Shown here: positions 26,401 through 34,712 of the stretch, piece by piece | Layout of the letters: each line of letters starts with the position of its first letter | How positions within the stretch are numbered: position 1 is the first letter of the stretch | NCBI GenBank assembly: GCA_028284445.1 | Contig: JANQRS010000068.1 | Coordinates: forward strand, 62,001-126,000 | DNA from: Calditrichia bacterium | GTDB taxonomy: Bacteria > Calditrichota > Calditrichia > RBG-13-44-9 > J075 | Direction: 5' to 3' | Length of the DNA stretch: 64,000 bases | Program-made: the position numbers and the translations under genes | Notes under the pieces: generated by a model | What the model was told of the DNA's origin: nothing | Database searches by the model: none | The model's input: the letters and a program-made list of their open reading frames with translations, nothing else

Positions 26401-28569
26401 AGAACTCGGAGTGTTCGCACACAAACTATAATCGTAAATGAAATCAGCTGTCTTCAGCGAGGTTGCAATAGTTGTGTCAATTGACCAGGTATTGTTTAAA
26501 TATGTGACACCCGGATCGGTCTTGGCGTACAGAGTGATTTTGTCAAGCAAGTTGGTTTTATTGAACTTTCCTGGCGCGAGATCTGCTGGAATAATGTGCG
26601 CGTTTTCCAGGTATTCGTTTGAGTAGAAACCATTGATATGTACTTCAGTCATACCTAATGTTGAATCATAAACCGGTTGACTGAGCTCAGAATTGTCTCG
26701 CGAAAATGAAGCGGTTTGCCCATTACTCGTGGTATATTCACCATAGATACAGTCTCCTGTAGCTGATAGAATGTCATCGTCCCACTTACCGGGTATCCTT
26801 ACGTAATTGAGCACGCCGGTTGGTTGCGCTTCGAGCTTCCAATCGGTATCATATTCTGCTGTTTGCCGGTCATTTGAAATTTCTCGATCGAAAATCGAAA
26901 TGTGAGTCTTTGTCTCTATGGATTCAAGGTAAACGATGTCACGACTACCGAGACTAAAATTTTCTACTTGATCACTTCCACCAGCAGGTGCACGTCCCGT
27001 ATAGGGGCTTCTCCATATTTGTTTTCCGTCAATTTCAGCGTAATTGAACTTAACCCAATAACCCCAGTCTTCTTCACCAATTTGGCCTATCGGGGCTCGG
27101 TCGAGAAAATCAGGACCTTTGATAGCCGTGATTAGCCAATTATTAGCGTATGGACTACCCATTTGAGTTGTTGATTTGGTGGAATTTTCGAGGTCTTCTG
27201 TAAAGGCATAAGTAAAGTTATTAAAGACCGGTTTAGAAAATTCATAGATTTTGCCGTCAATATCTTTAACGATAAAACCAGTCAGTTTACCACTTGTTGA
27301 GTCGGTAGTCGGTGAAATTTTTTTGCTGGCAAAGCGATCGCCAAAATAATTTTCATTTTCATCGCTCCATCCCGTCGTGCCCATTTCCATCACAAAATTA
27401 GTGCCTTGATCCCCCAAGAAACGAAACACAATATCATGATTCGTAAATCCTTCGTCGAGCAATGTACCACTCTCTTTATAGTTTTGAATATCTCTAAGTT
27501 TGAAGCCGTCTCGGCTGAAAGGCATAAAGCTACCGCTTATCCCCTGGGCCTTAACGTTGTATATGTCTTGTGTTGGATAAAGGAACTTGTCTTGCAATTG
27601 ACGTTCGAACTTCTTGTTTGCTTCAGTCGATAAATGATAGGCATCTTGGTACATATAGCCATAACTTAGATCGGTTATTAGCTCATCGAGCTTCCATTCC
27701 CACTCCGTATAGGACAAAGTGATATCAACGGGGCCGGCTGATATGGGGATTTTGAGACCAGATTCAGAACGCACACCTTGCCCTTGAGGCTGGGCAGTTG
27801 AACTTAACCCAACACCTCGTGCCATTAGAGTTGAGCTATTGCCGTTTGAGCTAAGAGTAAATCCGGTTTTATCGGTTATCCTTGCACTTAATCCGACACC
27901 ATTTTGATCTTGAGAGACAGTAACAGCTTTATATGTGTACTTTCCGCTGGCACGGAGGCCTGTAGTACCTATATCCACGCCAAAATCAGCTGAACCAAGG
28001 GCACCAAAATTATCTTTATATCCAATCCCAAGATTCACACCACTGCTTCCTATCGTTAGCAAGGCCTGGAAATTCGCCGAGTTTGCAGAAGTTAGACCAA
28101 ATATCGCATTTGCCCCTAATTGACCGGAGTGACTGCTATATTTGAGGTTTAGACCAACAGGGCCCTTGCCAATTGTAATGCCAGCGCCCCGTCCACTTTT
28201 TTCTGCATCAAAGGTGGTATTTACGGCGGCTCCTTTATAGTCATCGGGATAACCGCTTGGGCTTCGATTGATGGCTCCCGGATTCAGTGACCAACCCAGT
28301 CCAACCCAGGTAGCTTCCTGATTTACACCAATCCCGGAATGGTAGCTCAGCGCAATAGGGAAGGAGCCGCCAGGCCCGGGGACATCCATTACCGGAATGA
28401 CATAGCTAAAATCTCCCGTCGCCAGATTCACCACATCGGTAACATCCACCGGTTCAAATTGCATAGCCTCCGGTTGGGAAGGGCCTTCACTGAGTGCAAA
28501 TAGGCAACTGCTCAGTATCAGGTGATTCAGCATGGTGATTAACACCACGCAGGAAACGAAACGTTTCAT
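23494..28569 (-). CDS. RHS/SpvB-like N-terminal giant protein with PKD-like end
   Basis: The 1691-residue protein has an N-terminal signal region (MKRFVSCVVLITMLNHLILSS; a lipoprotein cleavage at LSSC cannot be excluded) behind a GGAG site. It then has the start typical of RHS/SpvB-type shells: 'VVNLATGDFSYVIPVMDVPG' followed by 'SYHSGIGVNQEATWVGLGW' (about 45-100). A Gly/Ser-rich beta region covers about 110-280, and a long beta-propeller-like body follows. A carbohydrate-binding-like stretch lies near 1440-1540. YD repeats appear near 1560 ('YDDYGRLIRTFDDD'), and a PKD-like domain ends the chain (about 1600-1685). In related phyla such a protein is usually encoded directly before a DUF6443 RHS protein, as here. 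The split is natural and not a frameshift, since each gene has its own ribosome binding site and signal sequence. Confidence 0.85.
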   Translation of the reverse strand: MKRFVSCVVLITMLNHLILSSCLFALSEGPSQPEAMQFEPVDVTDVVNLATGDFSYVIPVMDVPGPGGSFPIALSYHSGIGVNQEATWVGLGWSLNPGAINRSPSGYPDDYKGAAVNTTFDAEKSGRGAGITIGKGPVGLNLKYSSHSGQLGANAIFGLTSANSANFQALLTIGSSGVNLGIGYKDNFGALGSADFGVDIGTTGLRASGKYTYKAVTVSQDQNGVGLSARITDKTGFTLSSNGNSSTLMARGVGLSSTAQPQGQGVRSESGLKIPISAGPVDITLSYTEWEWKLDELITDLSYGYMYQDAYHLSTEANKKFERQLQDKFLYPTQDIYNVKAQGISGSFMPFSRDGFKLRDIQNYKESGTLLDEGFTNHDIVFRFLGDQGTNFVMEMGTTGWSDENENYFGDRFASKKISPTTDSTSGKLTGFIVKDIDGKIYEFSKPVFNNFTYAFTEDLENSTKSTTQMGSPYANNWLITAIKGPDFLDRAPIGQIGEEDWGYWVKFNYAEIDGKQIWRSPYTGRAPAGGSDQVENFSLGSRDIVYLESIETKTHISIFDREISNDRQTAEYDTDWKLEAQPTGVLNYVRIPGKWDDDILSATGDCIYGEYTTSNGQTASFSRDNSELSQPVYDSTLGMTEVHINGFYSNEYLENAHIIPADLAPGKFNKTNLLDKITLYAKTDPGVTYLNNTWSIDTTIATSLKTADFIYDYSLCANTPSSVDPDGGKLTLKELTFFGNGGASSLPGYNFEYANSDNFSAGDNPDFHEDAWDRWGSYRSPISGLHSTPQTAEEANKARAWSLTKISLPSGGNIQVEYESDDYHRANNTHDYFHAKKIEVPAINRSISSTNTININNISTDNFYVGQEIYIHEVELKFNQGCVQADQIDTWSSGTITNIDPTTPSISIDFSYFFQEDGNCYNAEESEFIYHMYITPRKIFGGGIRVKSLTSSDGLNTYKTEYNYETEDGFSTGYTASLPPTYGDKKWAGSLGDYLDPLDEDYEKAYLDNDYSYGRPGPVVLYSEVTVKNVDFSGNSLNGKSVFEFYTSKDYPYSAIDQFGYLLSIEDKSAIYGRPKSTTFFELTNSGNYREIQKEEMFYTFSNELASNGQIRKVFDKIETEPNSHQHLGLTQERYKFDNYYDPDDISQIEGRFVEKLHHSIYATKTLTSQYFYDTPEATIPSQTTTSEIKSIAWDALSGLPIANAAFDSRNLARIQASIPAYWKYQGMQNNNMLTQTTQTTSYGTDIDISDETAIFEFDFTSSANEGLITASEITTWSDLWENDGESQQVWRKNDVYQYHAKLDFSDQISDFDSFNPWSDNNLDLPYDDPTSTSPWQMTSNITAYTPFSQPYEEHMADDRYNSVLYDEDSHLPIAVISGGRLKNTFFDNFEDSLRIHEDWIPAPTDPTRQPHAIEDSKSGKNGVAVYLEYGTNSDIHQNIGEFEGPQDLVVSVWFKGVPGQEGQIYVGDNNLAHGPRHESEVTIVEEANGNWQLLCDTLELGKTEELDVFLYCYKQFGLVKNVIYDDLRIYPVGSSVQTFTYDELTQQVTSITGPNGVSTHFEYDDYGRLIRTFDDDRHLLAVNEYEYGLDGSILAINASAEIIDQCETATFTIGEEILPATASEYHWTVSRNGTVVITATGASLLHQFTEIDTYTIDLEARDSNGHVIATATTDIIVETPQGGGGPCID

Positions 28570-28600
28570 GATTTATTCTCCAATGTTTATCGTCTCTGTT

Positions 28601-29296
28601 CTATTTTTCAAAGTTCAGGGTGACCAGATTCTGCGATTCTGGCAGCTCAAAGCGTAGCTGCCCCGTTTGCAGACCGAATTCATCGATGATCAATTCACCC
28701 TTACCGTTTTTCGGAAAATTCCTTTCCGGAAAAACCAGCAATAGCGTACGGTTCTTGGTCATCCCGTAGCTGCGTTCCAGGTGGTAGGTGCCAAGTGGTA
28801 TCTCATTTCCTTCATCATCAACCAGGTATATTTTTTCTTCCAATCCGAAGAGCAATTTCTGTAACCATTCGCTATAATTACCAAAGCCTGCCTGCAAGGA
28901 GTGATAGACCAGATCCTTGCTGTCGTCTTCATATCCAATGCTTAATGCGAAGTAGCGAGAGTGTGCATATTGGCCTCGCCGTTTCTCGACGTTGCTCCAT
29001 GCCTGGGTTAGGATTTCTTCTTTTTCTTGATTGCTCTTTCTGGTGTCATCCAGCGTTCGAGCCCTGGTCTTTCGGTAATCCCGATACTGGTTCAAAAGCA
29101 AGGCATCAGTTGGGAGATAACGCAGGCTGACTTTCGCTCCGCTGCGGACCACTTCTTGCAGGTAGGGAGAGTCTTCGCTGCGCAGAAATTGATCATAAGC
29201 GTCGATGTCCGAAAAACTATGCTGACAGCTACTTAGAAAGATCAGTGTGATAAAGATGCAGAGGCACAAAGATCCCCTGCTGAGATGACCAGGCAT
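28601..29296 (-). CDS. Lipoprotein of the RHS cluster, unknown family
   Basis: This 231-residue protein has AAGGAG before the ATG and a lipoprotein signal with lipobox LSSC (Cys24). The mature part has a charged helical stretch at about 70-110 ('RKSNQEKEEILTQAWSNVEKRRGQ'), then mixed strands with 'RYFALSIGYEDDSKDLVYHSL' and 'TLLLVFPERNFPKNGKGELIIDEFG'. I do not recognise a family. It lies between the OmpH-like gene and the RHS-N gene with short gaps (46 and 31 bases), so it is almost certainly co-transcribed. Membrane anchoring of the RHS proteins or a chaperone role in their export would fit the position, but this is inference. Confidence 0.8.
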   Translation of the reverse strand: MPGHLSRGSLCLCIFITLIFLSSCQHSFSDIDAYDQFLRSEDSPYLQEVVRSGAKVSLRYLPTDALLLNQYRDYRKTRARTLDDTRKSNQEKEEILTQAWSNVEKRRGQYAHSRYFALSIGYEDDSKDLVYHSLQAGFGNYSEWLQKLLFGLEEKIYLVDDEGNEIPLGTYHLERSYGMTKNRTLLLVFPERNFPKNGKGELIIDEFGLQTGQLRFELPESQNLVTLNFEK

Positions 29297-29342
29297 GTCA
29301 ACTCCTTTTCAATTGGTTAAGGATGTGAATCGTGATTAGCTT

Positions 29343-29909
29343 TTAGAGTATGCTGGCGGCATATGCCAGAAAATCCTCAGTCAAATCCACCGCATCTTCG
29401 GCGTAGAGAATATTACCACCAGAAAGAGTGCCGAGAATCATGGCATATCCTTTCTGACTGCCAAAATCCTTCATCGAGACATTGATCTGATCATAAACCG
29501 GCTGCATCAATTCCTGCTCCATTTTCACAGCCTTTTCCTGGATTGCCTGACTATAGCGCATAAATTCTTCCTGCTTTTGACGCAGGCTGTGCCTCTTTTC
29601 TTCCAGGGCTTTTTGGCTGAGCTTTTCCGCCTCATTGATCATTGCCTGATTCATACTGCCGATTTCCATTTCCAGGGTCTTTATATTGACATTCCATTCT
29701 TTCAGTTTACCATTTAATTCTTCTCTGGCCTGCATCGCCAGTGGATGTTTTTCCATCAAGATCGCTGAGTTTACGTATCCGACTTTCGTCGAGCGCACCA
29801 GGTTCATGGTGCTCACTACTGCCGCATACATGACCACAACAGCAATAAGCGAGAGAATAATTTTGTCGATCGCTAATTGGTTTTGCATTTTTTTCCGAGG
29901 CGTTTTCAT
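29343..29909 (-). CDS. OmpH/Skp-like coiled-coil protein
   Basis: This 188-residue protein has an N-terminal membrane segment (about 17-39, 'IILSLIAVVVMYAAVVSTM') that may be a signal anchor and not a cleaved peptide. 'VGYVNSAILMEKHP' follows, matching the first strand of OmpH/Skp chaperones. A long charged coiled coil spans about 60-130, and a final strand-rich part carries 'KGYAMILGTLSGGNILYAEDAVDLTEDFL', also typical of OmpH. Skp-type proteins hold unfolded outer-membrane proteins in the periplasm. The position in the RHS cluster suggests a dedicated chaperone for the large exported proteins. AAGGAAATAG precedes the start. Confidence 0.85.
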   Translation of the reverse strand: MKTPRKKMQNQLAIDKIILSLIAVVVMYAAVVSTMNLVRSTKVGYVNSAILMEKHPLAMQAREELNGKLKEWNVNIKTLEMEIGSMNQAMINEAEKLSQKALEEKRHSLRQKQEEFMRYSQAIQEKAVKMEQELMQPVYDQINVSMKDFGSQKGYAMILGTLSGGNILYAEDAVDLTEDFLAYAASIL

Positions 29910-29989
29910 TTTTCTATTTCCTTTTTCTGTGTGCTCTTTGGTCTTTATCTGTGCTCATCCGTGAAAACCTTCGTCTCTGTCAAAAGGCA

Positions 29990-30991
29990 TTATTGCAAGC
30001 CTTCCAACTCAGCTACGCGCGCTTTCAACGCCTCATTTTCCTTCTGCTGCTGAATGACGTACAGTGTCAGCTCTTCCACTTTTTGCAAGAGCTTGGTTTG
30101 CAGTTCGGAAACCCCAACGCCGTTTTCCTGCATCTCTTTAGCGGATGGAATGCCAGGCAGGTGTTTGTTGCTACGGATATTTGCTTCCAGTTCATTCAGC
30201 GGCATGAGTTTATAATCTTCGTCAAAGACGAAATCCGCGCCATTGCTTTCCACGCGGATTTCAGTGGCGCGGATGGTGCCGTCGACATCAAGCTTGTGAG
30301 CCGGAGAATTAGTGCCGATACCAACTCTGCCGGTGGTGGTGATGTAAACCATATCAGCGGGTGCATTGGGTTGTATCGTGAAAATCGTTTTGCTGTAGGT
30401 CTCATCGCGAATATGAAACTCTTCATCAGATTGAGCCGCGAGGGACCACTCGCTTAGATCATTTTTCAAGAACAGGTGGGCGCTGCCACTGGGCGAGCTC
30501 GTCTCAACTCGCATATCGCCGTCGCCACCAAGGCTATAAACATGAAGCCTGGTTGAAGGATTATCGGTTCCGATACCGACATTGGCGCCAGATGCGGCGT
30601 CTACAAAGAGGCCGATATCATCGCCGTCGTTGGTAATGGCAAATCCATCGCCATCGTCCGGGCGAAGTCGAACGTAATTGGGTAAATCAGAGTCTACGCC
30701 GAAGCGGATCATCTTTTTTGTTCCACCAGAAGCCTCGGACGTGATTCTTAGAACATCATCCGCATCTCCCTTAACTTCGAGCATTGCATCCGGGCCGGTG
30801 GTACCAATACCGAGCTTCGTGGCGTTAGAGGGAGAAGAATAGATGATATCAGTTCCATAAAGCCATTCAGGGTCGGACGGCTCCTGGCCAAATATATTGC
30901 TAGACAAAACAAGCGATAAGCATCCGGCAGCTGCCGCTATTTGTTTTAACGTATCTCTGAATGCAAGATTGTTGCATTTAAAGTTGAACAT
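29990..30991 (-). CDS. Tail-fibre-like (S74/endosialidase chaperone-type) exported protein
   Basis: This 333-residue protein starts behind GGAGGAAATACT and has a signal-like segment (cleavage near IFGQ, about residue 36). It carries repeated 'GIGTTGPDAMLEV', 'GIGTDNPSTRLHV' and 'GIGTNSPAHKLDV' units, the beta-helical knob repeats seen in tail-fibre and S74-type proteins. Near the end 'LPGIPSAKEMQENGVGVSE' and a terminal coiled coil (about 296-333) correspond to the region next to intramolecular chaperone domains in such fibres. No peptidase S74 catalytic Ser-Lys dyad could be assigned. As first gene of the RHS cluster it probably forms a trimeric surface fibre. Confidence 0.8.
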   Translation of the reverse strand: MFNFKCNNLAFRDTLKQIAAAAGCLSLVLSSNIFGQEPSDPEWLYGTDIIYSSPSNATKLGIGTTGPDAMLEVKGDADDVLRITSEASGGTKKMIRFGVDSDLPNYVRLRPDDGDGFAITNDGDDIGLFVDAASGANVGIGTDNPSTRLHVYSLGGDGDMRVETSSPSGSAHLFLKNDLSEWSLAAQSDEEFHIRDETYSKTIFTIQPNAPADMVYITTTGRVGIGTNSPAHKLDVDGTIRATEIRVESNGADFVFDEDYKLMPLNELEANIRSNKHLPGIPSAKEMQENGVGVSELQTKLLQKVEELTLYVIQQQKENEALKARVAELEGLQ

Positions 30992-31434
30992 AGTATTTCC
31001 TCCGTCTTTAAACGATTAAAGCGTTCAAGTGAGTTTGCAAGTCGGTCGCTTAAGCGCCGGCTTGCAACAATATTATTTTGAATCTGGTCGACCTGTGAGC
31101 GACGAGGGACCCTCTCCCAGCCGCCTCATACCCCTAATGACCAAAGGCTAAAAAATTCTGAAAAAAAGTTTGAAATGGGAAATGGACAAATCTACAAATG
31201 AATAAATCTGCAAAGCGGAAGGGAAGGGGCGGGCGAGTAATGGTTTAACTTTGAAGCGAGAATGGTGTGGCAGTAGCAGTAGCACAAGGCAGGGGAATAG
31301 AAAGTGGCAGTTGGCAGCTGCACCAGGCACGAATAGCCGCTAATTCTCTTCAGTGACCCTTCGCTGTCCTTCGCACTCTTGGCGGTTAACATTCTTGCAA
31401 ATTTGCAGGGTTGCCTATTTCCTGCTTTGCAGAT
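30992..31434. other. 443-base interval upstream of the RHS cluster
   Basis: The probable promoter region of the cluster lies here. An imperfect palindrome (31033-31068: TTGCAAG...CGCTTAAGCG...CTTGCAA) sits about 45 bases before the first start codon and could be an operator or leader hairpin. Further out are word-like repeats: 'GGCAGTAGCAGTAGCACAAGG' type sequence at 31268-31320 and 'CCTTCGCTGTCCTTCGCA' at 31358-31375. No gene is seen. Confidence 0.6.
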
Positions 31435-32262
31435 TTACATCTTCCTCGCTACAAAAATCATACGCTTGCTGTCAAATTTGAATTCGCTTTTATCATAATA
31501 GCCGTAGATGTTCTCGACGCAAAAGCCAGCTTTTTCCAGCAACAGCTCCATTTCAAAGCGAAAGACATAACGGATAGGAACAATCGTGGTTTCTTTGGCA
31601 ATGAAGCGGCCTTCCATATCAGTGATTTCGTGGACGTAGACGTGGATGGCGGTCTGCACAGAGGGATCATAACCGCGGGCAAGATAACGCACGATGCGGC
31701 GCTGATTTTCCTCATCATCGAAGACTCCCTCATAGGTAAGCGGCATAGAGCCGCCCCACTTGGCAATGGATCCGCCGTGATAGTTCATTCGCTTTTCCAG
31801 CGCATCCCAATTGCTCATCCCAATGATCAGCACGCCGTTGGCGCTCATATGGCGAGCGATTGCTGCTAACGCGGCCTGCTGGCGCTCGCGTTCCAAAACA
31901 TGAGCAAATTCACCATAGGGCATCAGGACCAGCGAAAATAACTTGCCGGGGATGTCCAGCTCCGCCATATCCTGTTGCTCAAAAGAAACGCGATTGCGGA
32001 CCTCTTTGGGAAACTGCTTTTTCTTGCGCGTGGCAATTTTCAGCATGCTTTTCGATATATCAATACCATGAACTGTGTGGCCGGCCTTTGCTAAGGCATA
32101 AGTGACGCGGCCGGTGCCGCAGCCGATTTCCAGCAAGGGCGAACCAACTTCCTCGGCGAATTCAAGGTAAAGGGGCAGGTCGTCTTCCTTACCGCGGTGG
32201 GTAACTTCATATATTTCTGCAAAGTCTTGAAACGGATCGATAATCTTGTAACGCTTCTTCAT
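31435..32262 (-). CDS. Class I SAM-dependent methyltransferase
   Basis: This 275-residue protein has the Rossmann-type methyltransferase signature: motif I 'LLEIGCGTGRVTYALAKAG' (about residues 40-58), the acidic end of strand 2 in 'VHGIDISKSML', and motif IV-like 'LVLMPYGEFAHV'. The C-terminal half ('VRYVFRFEMELLLEKAGF', 'GYYDKSEF', 'RMIFVARK') follows the usual small-molecule methyltransferase layout. The substrate is not predictable. GGAAGAG lies about 10 bases before the ATG. The gene stands alone between non-coding intervals. There is no sign of damage. Confidence 0.88.
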   Translation of the reverse strand: MKKRYKIIDPFQDFAEIYEVTHRGKEDDLPLYLEFAEEVGSPLLEIGCGTGRVTYALAKAGHTVHGIDISKSMLKIATRKKKQFPKEVRNRVSFEQQDMAELDIPGKLFSLVLMPYGEFAHVLERERQQAALAAIARHMSANGVLIIGMSNWDALEKRMNYHGGSIAKWGGSMPLTYEGVFDDEENQRRIVRYLARGYDPSVQTAIHVYVHEITDMEGRFIAKETTIVPIRYVFRFEMELLLEKAGFCVENIYGYYDKSEFKFDSKRMIFVARKM

Positions 32263-32613
32263 GGAGCTGTCTCTTCCCAGATCTTATTGCGGCTTCCGTT
32301 TATGTTTGGATACAAGCCACAGAGGCCGTATAGAAAAATAGTATTGATTCTTTTCTGGCTATAATATTCGCCGTGGACGCTTGAAATATAAGGGATTGAG
32401 AGGAGAGACCAAAGGCAGGGGACTTGAGCAAAGCTCAAATTCCAACAGGAAAAATCCCAAAAGATTTTGAATATTGGTCATTGAACAGCAAGCAATTGGT
32501 ATTCGATAGTTACGTTGCGTATTAAATAGCGCTGCTTAATCAGTGCCGCGATACCTGCCGCGGTCTTCGATTCCTATTTGGACTTTTTCTTGCTGGAATT
32601 TGTTGTCTGCTAT
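32263..32613. other. 351-base interval without a gene
   Basis: The interval separates the methyltransferase start from the sulfatase stop. It contains 'CAAATTCCAACAGGAAAA' followed by 'AATCCCAAAAGATTTTG' (32438-32473), words close to the arms of the inverted repeat at 53538-53597. Near the sulfatase stop is a small CCGCG...CGCGG inverted repeat. Nothing else is recognised. Confidence 0.5.
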
Positions 32614-34398
32614 TTATGGCCCGGTTCGAAGCACCTGTACCTGCCATGGCCCATAGGTGATTTCCGGCATTTCCAAAAGGATGTGCACTGTTGCTTCCCC
32701 TGCTTCCAAGTGCAGATCGCGGAACAATATTGTACTTTCGCCCGCTTGAAAAGGTGTCTCAGCCCTGGTGTTTTTGATCTGCAAAATGGCCTTTCCATCT
32801 GTCGGAAGCTCATGACAGTAAATGAGCACTTCATAAGTGCCGCTGCTGTCAATGCGAGTTAACCAGTAACCGTTGGTTTCAGGATGACCATAAAAATCAT
32901 GTGATCGCCAGTCATTGCGAAAGAGCGTCAGCGGATTCTCGGCATCATTGCCGAGAACAATTCGCGGCGGGGCATAGTTATCGATACGGGTTTCACTGAC
33001 ATCTTTGAACCAGGTTTCATAAACCTGCTTGATTTCCGTGAGTGCCGCCGGTTCTTCATCAATGACATTTTTCATCTCATACGGATCATGTTGCAGATCA
33101 TACAACTCCAGCTTGAGGGTGTCCGGTGTGTGGTGATTGCCAAAGCCGCTATTGTGAACCAGCTTCCAGCGCTGATTGCGTATCGCAAAATGGTTATAGA
33201 GCGTTGGCGTATCGCCGCGATGGCTCTGGATGACTATATGACGCTCCGGCCAGTCTGTATCGCTTTCCATCAGCAGGGGTAACAAACTACGGCCATCCAA
33301 TTTTACATCGCCGGGCGAATCGATATTGCAAGCATCGAGGATGGTCGGCATCACGTCGATATGTGCTGCAATGCGGTCACTGCTGACGCCTGATTTTAGT
33401 TGATCGGGCCAGCGCATCCAGAAGGGCGAACGAATACCGCCTTCATAGACCTGTGTTTTCATTCCCTTGTGACCCCGCAAAAAGCGGGCGGAATTAGGCC
33501 CATTGTCATTGAGAAAAATGACGATGGTATTGTCGGCAATGCCCATTTCATCAAGCTTGTTCATGAGCTTCCCAATGTTTTGATCGATATTGGTAATCAT
33601 TGCGAATACCCGTGCCAGATTGTCGCGTGAGGCGCCATCGTTAATCGGATGTCCGTTTTCCTGCGGATAGCGATCGTCGCTGAGGTCCATTGCTTTGTAT
33701 ATCTGATATAGCTCTTCCGGAACATCGTGGAAGGGATCATGCGGTGCATTGGTGGCGATATACATGAAGAAATTTTTCCCGGATTGATGCTGCTTTTCTA
33801 TCCATTCCATGCCGCGCTCAAAATAGATGTCTGTGCAGTAGCCGCTCTCGTACACCAGGTTGCCATTGTGGACCAGCACCGGATCCGTATACTGGCCTTG
33901 CCCATCCAGCGGATCAGTCGGTTGACCAATGCCACCGCCGCGATGCACCAATACTTCATCAAAGCCCTGATCTTGTGGGCGCATTGGATAGCTGTCGCCG
34001 AGATGCCATTTCCCGAAAATACCGGTCGCATAGCCGGCTTCTTTCATAGCTTCTGCAATTGTGATCTCTGCCGGTTCCATCTGCGAGCGGCCTTGCCATG
34101 TATCGACGACTCGTGTGCGATAGTTATAGCGCCCGGTCATTAGTGAGGCGCGGGTTGGCGAGCAAACCGGACTGACATAAAAGTTGCTCATCGAAGCGCT
34201 TTGCGCTGCGAGTTGATCCCAATTGGGGGTCTGGATAATTGGATTACCCATTACGCCAAAATCTCCGTAACCCTGGTCGTCTGTCATGATTAGAATGACG
34301 TTGGGGGCGCTAGGTTCAGTGTGAGTTTCACCGCAGGAAGAGAAAACTATTGCCGAAAGAGTAATAGCAATGATGGTATGAAAGCGATGGGACAGCAT
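32614..34398 (-). CDS. Lipoprotein sulfatase (arylsulfatase family, type I)
   Basis: This 594-residue protein starts with a lipoprotein signal (lipobox FSSC, Cys22), so it should be membrane-anchored outside the cytoplasm. The sulfatase domain is complete. 'NVILIMTDDQGYGD' supplies the metal-binding Asp40/Asp41. 'VCSPTRASLMTGR' carries Cys79, the residue oxidised to formylglycine (consensus C-x-P-x-R). 'IFGKWHLGD' and 'FLNDNGPN' are the further active-site segments. The C-terminal ~110 residues (from about 480) form an added beta-rich domain. The family removes sulfate esters from polysaccharides or sterols; the exact substrate is unknown. No maturase gene (formylglycine-generating enzyme or anSME) is seen in this window. 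Only a weak GGAAAC lies before the start. Confidence 0.92.
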   Translation of the reverse strand: MLSHRFHTIIAITLSAIVFSSCGETHTEPSAPNVILIMTDDQGYGDFGVMGNPIIQTPNWDQLAAQSASMSNFYVSPVCSPTRASLMTGRYNYRTRVVDTWQGRSQMEPAEITIAEAMKEAGYATGIFGKWHLGDSYPMRPQDQGFDEVLVHRGGGIGQPTDPLDGQGQYTDPVLVHNGNLVYESGYCTDIYFERGMEWIEKQHQSGKNFFMYIATNAPHDPFHDVPEELYQIYKAMDLSDDRYPQENGHPINDGASRDNLARVFAMITNIDQNIGKLMNKLDEMGIADNTIVIFLNDNGPNSARFLRGHKGMKTQVYEGGIRSPFWMRWPDQLKSGVSSDRIAAHIDVMPTILDACNIDSPGDVKLDGRSLLPLLMESDTDWPERHIVIQSHRGDTPTLYNHFAIRNQRWKLVHNSGFGNHHTPDTLKLELYDLQHDPYEMKNVIDEEPAALTEIKQVYETWFKDVSETRIDNYAPPRIVLGNDAENPLTLFRNDWRSHDFYGHPETNGYWLTRIDSSGTYEVLIYCHELPTDGKAILQIKNTRAETPFQAGESTILFRDLHLEAGEATVHILLEMPEITYGPWQVQVLRTGP

Positions 34399-34675
34399 TG
34401 ACGTAGTTTCCGGGTTGCATGTGCGCGTTTTGGTATTCAGGAAAACCTATCAATTAAGCAGGATATTTGCAATAGGGGTGTATATCCTTGCTTGAAAGCT
34501 TAAGTGAAGAACGAACGCGAATATACGCGAATTATCACGAATATGGGAATTGATAGTTAAACATATGAACTACCGATGTATTCGTGCTGATTTGCGAGGA
34601 TTCGTGTTAATTTTTTGTTTTTGGTAATGGCCGTGGCCGGGATTCCGGTAGGTGTTGGCTTTGCTAACGCATAAA

Positions 34676-34712
34676 AAAAGTGCGACTGTGGGTCGTTTCA
34701 GTCGCACTTTTT
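34676..34712. terminator. Orphan bidirectional terminator-like hairpin
   Basis: AAAAAGTGCGACTG (34676-34689) pairs perfectly with CAGTCGCACTTTTT (34699-34712). The A and T runs on either side would work as a terminator in both directions. No coding gene ends nearby: the ZIP gene stops almost 400 bases away and the sulfatase gene begins 280 bases away. Confidence 0.75.

Noticed and set aside
29990..30991. Prophage tail-fibre gene
   Set aside because: The protein has fibre repeats, but it carries a signal peptide and no other phage gene lies nearby; a surface fibre of the cell is more likely.
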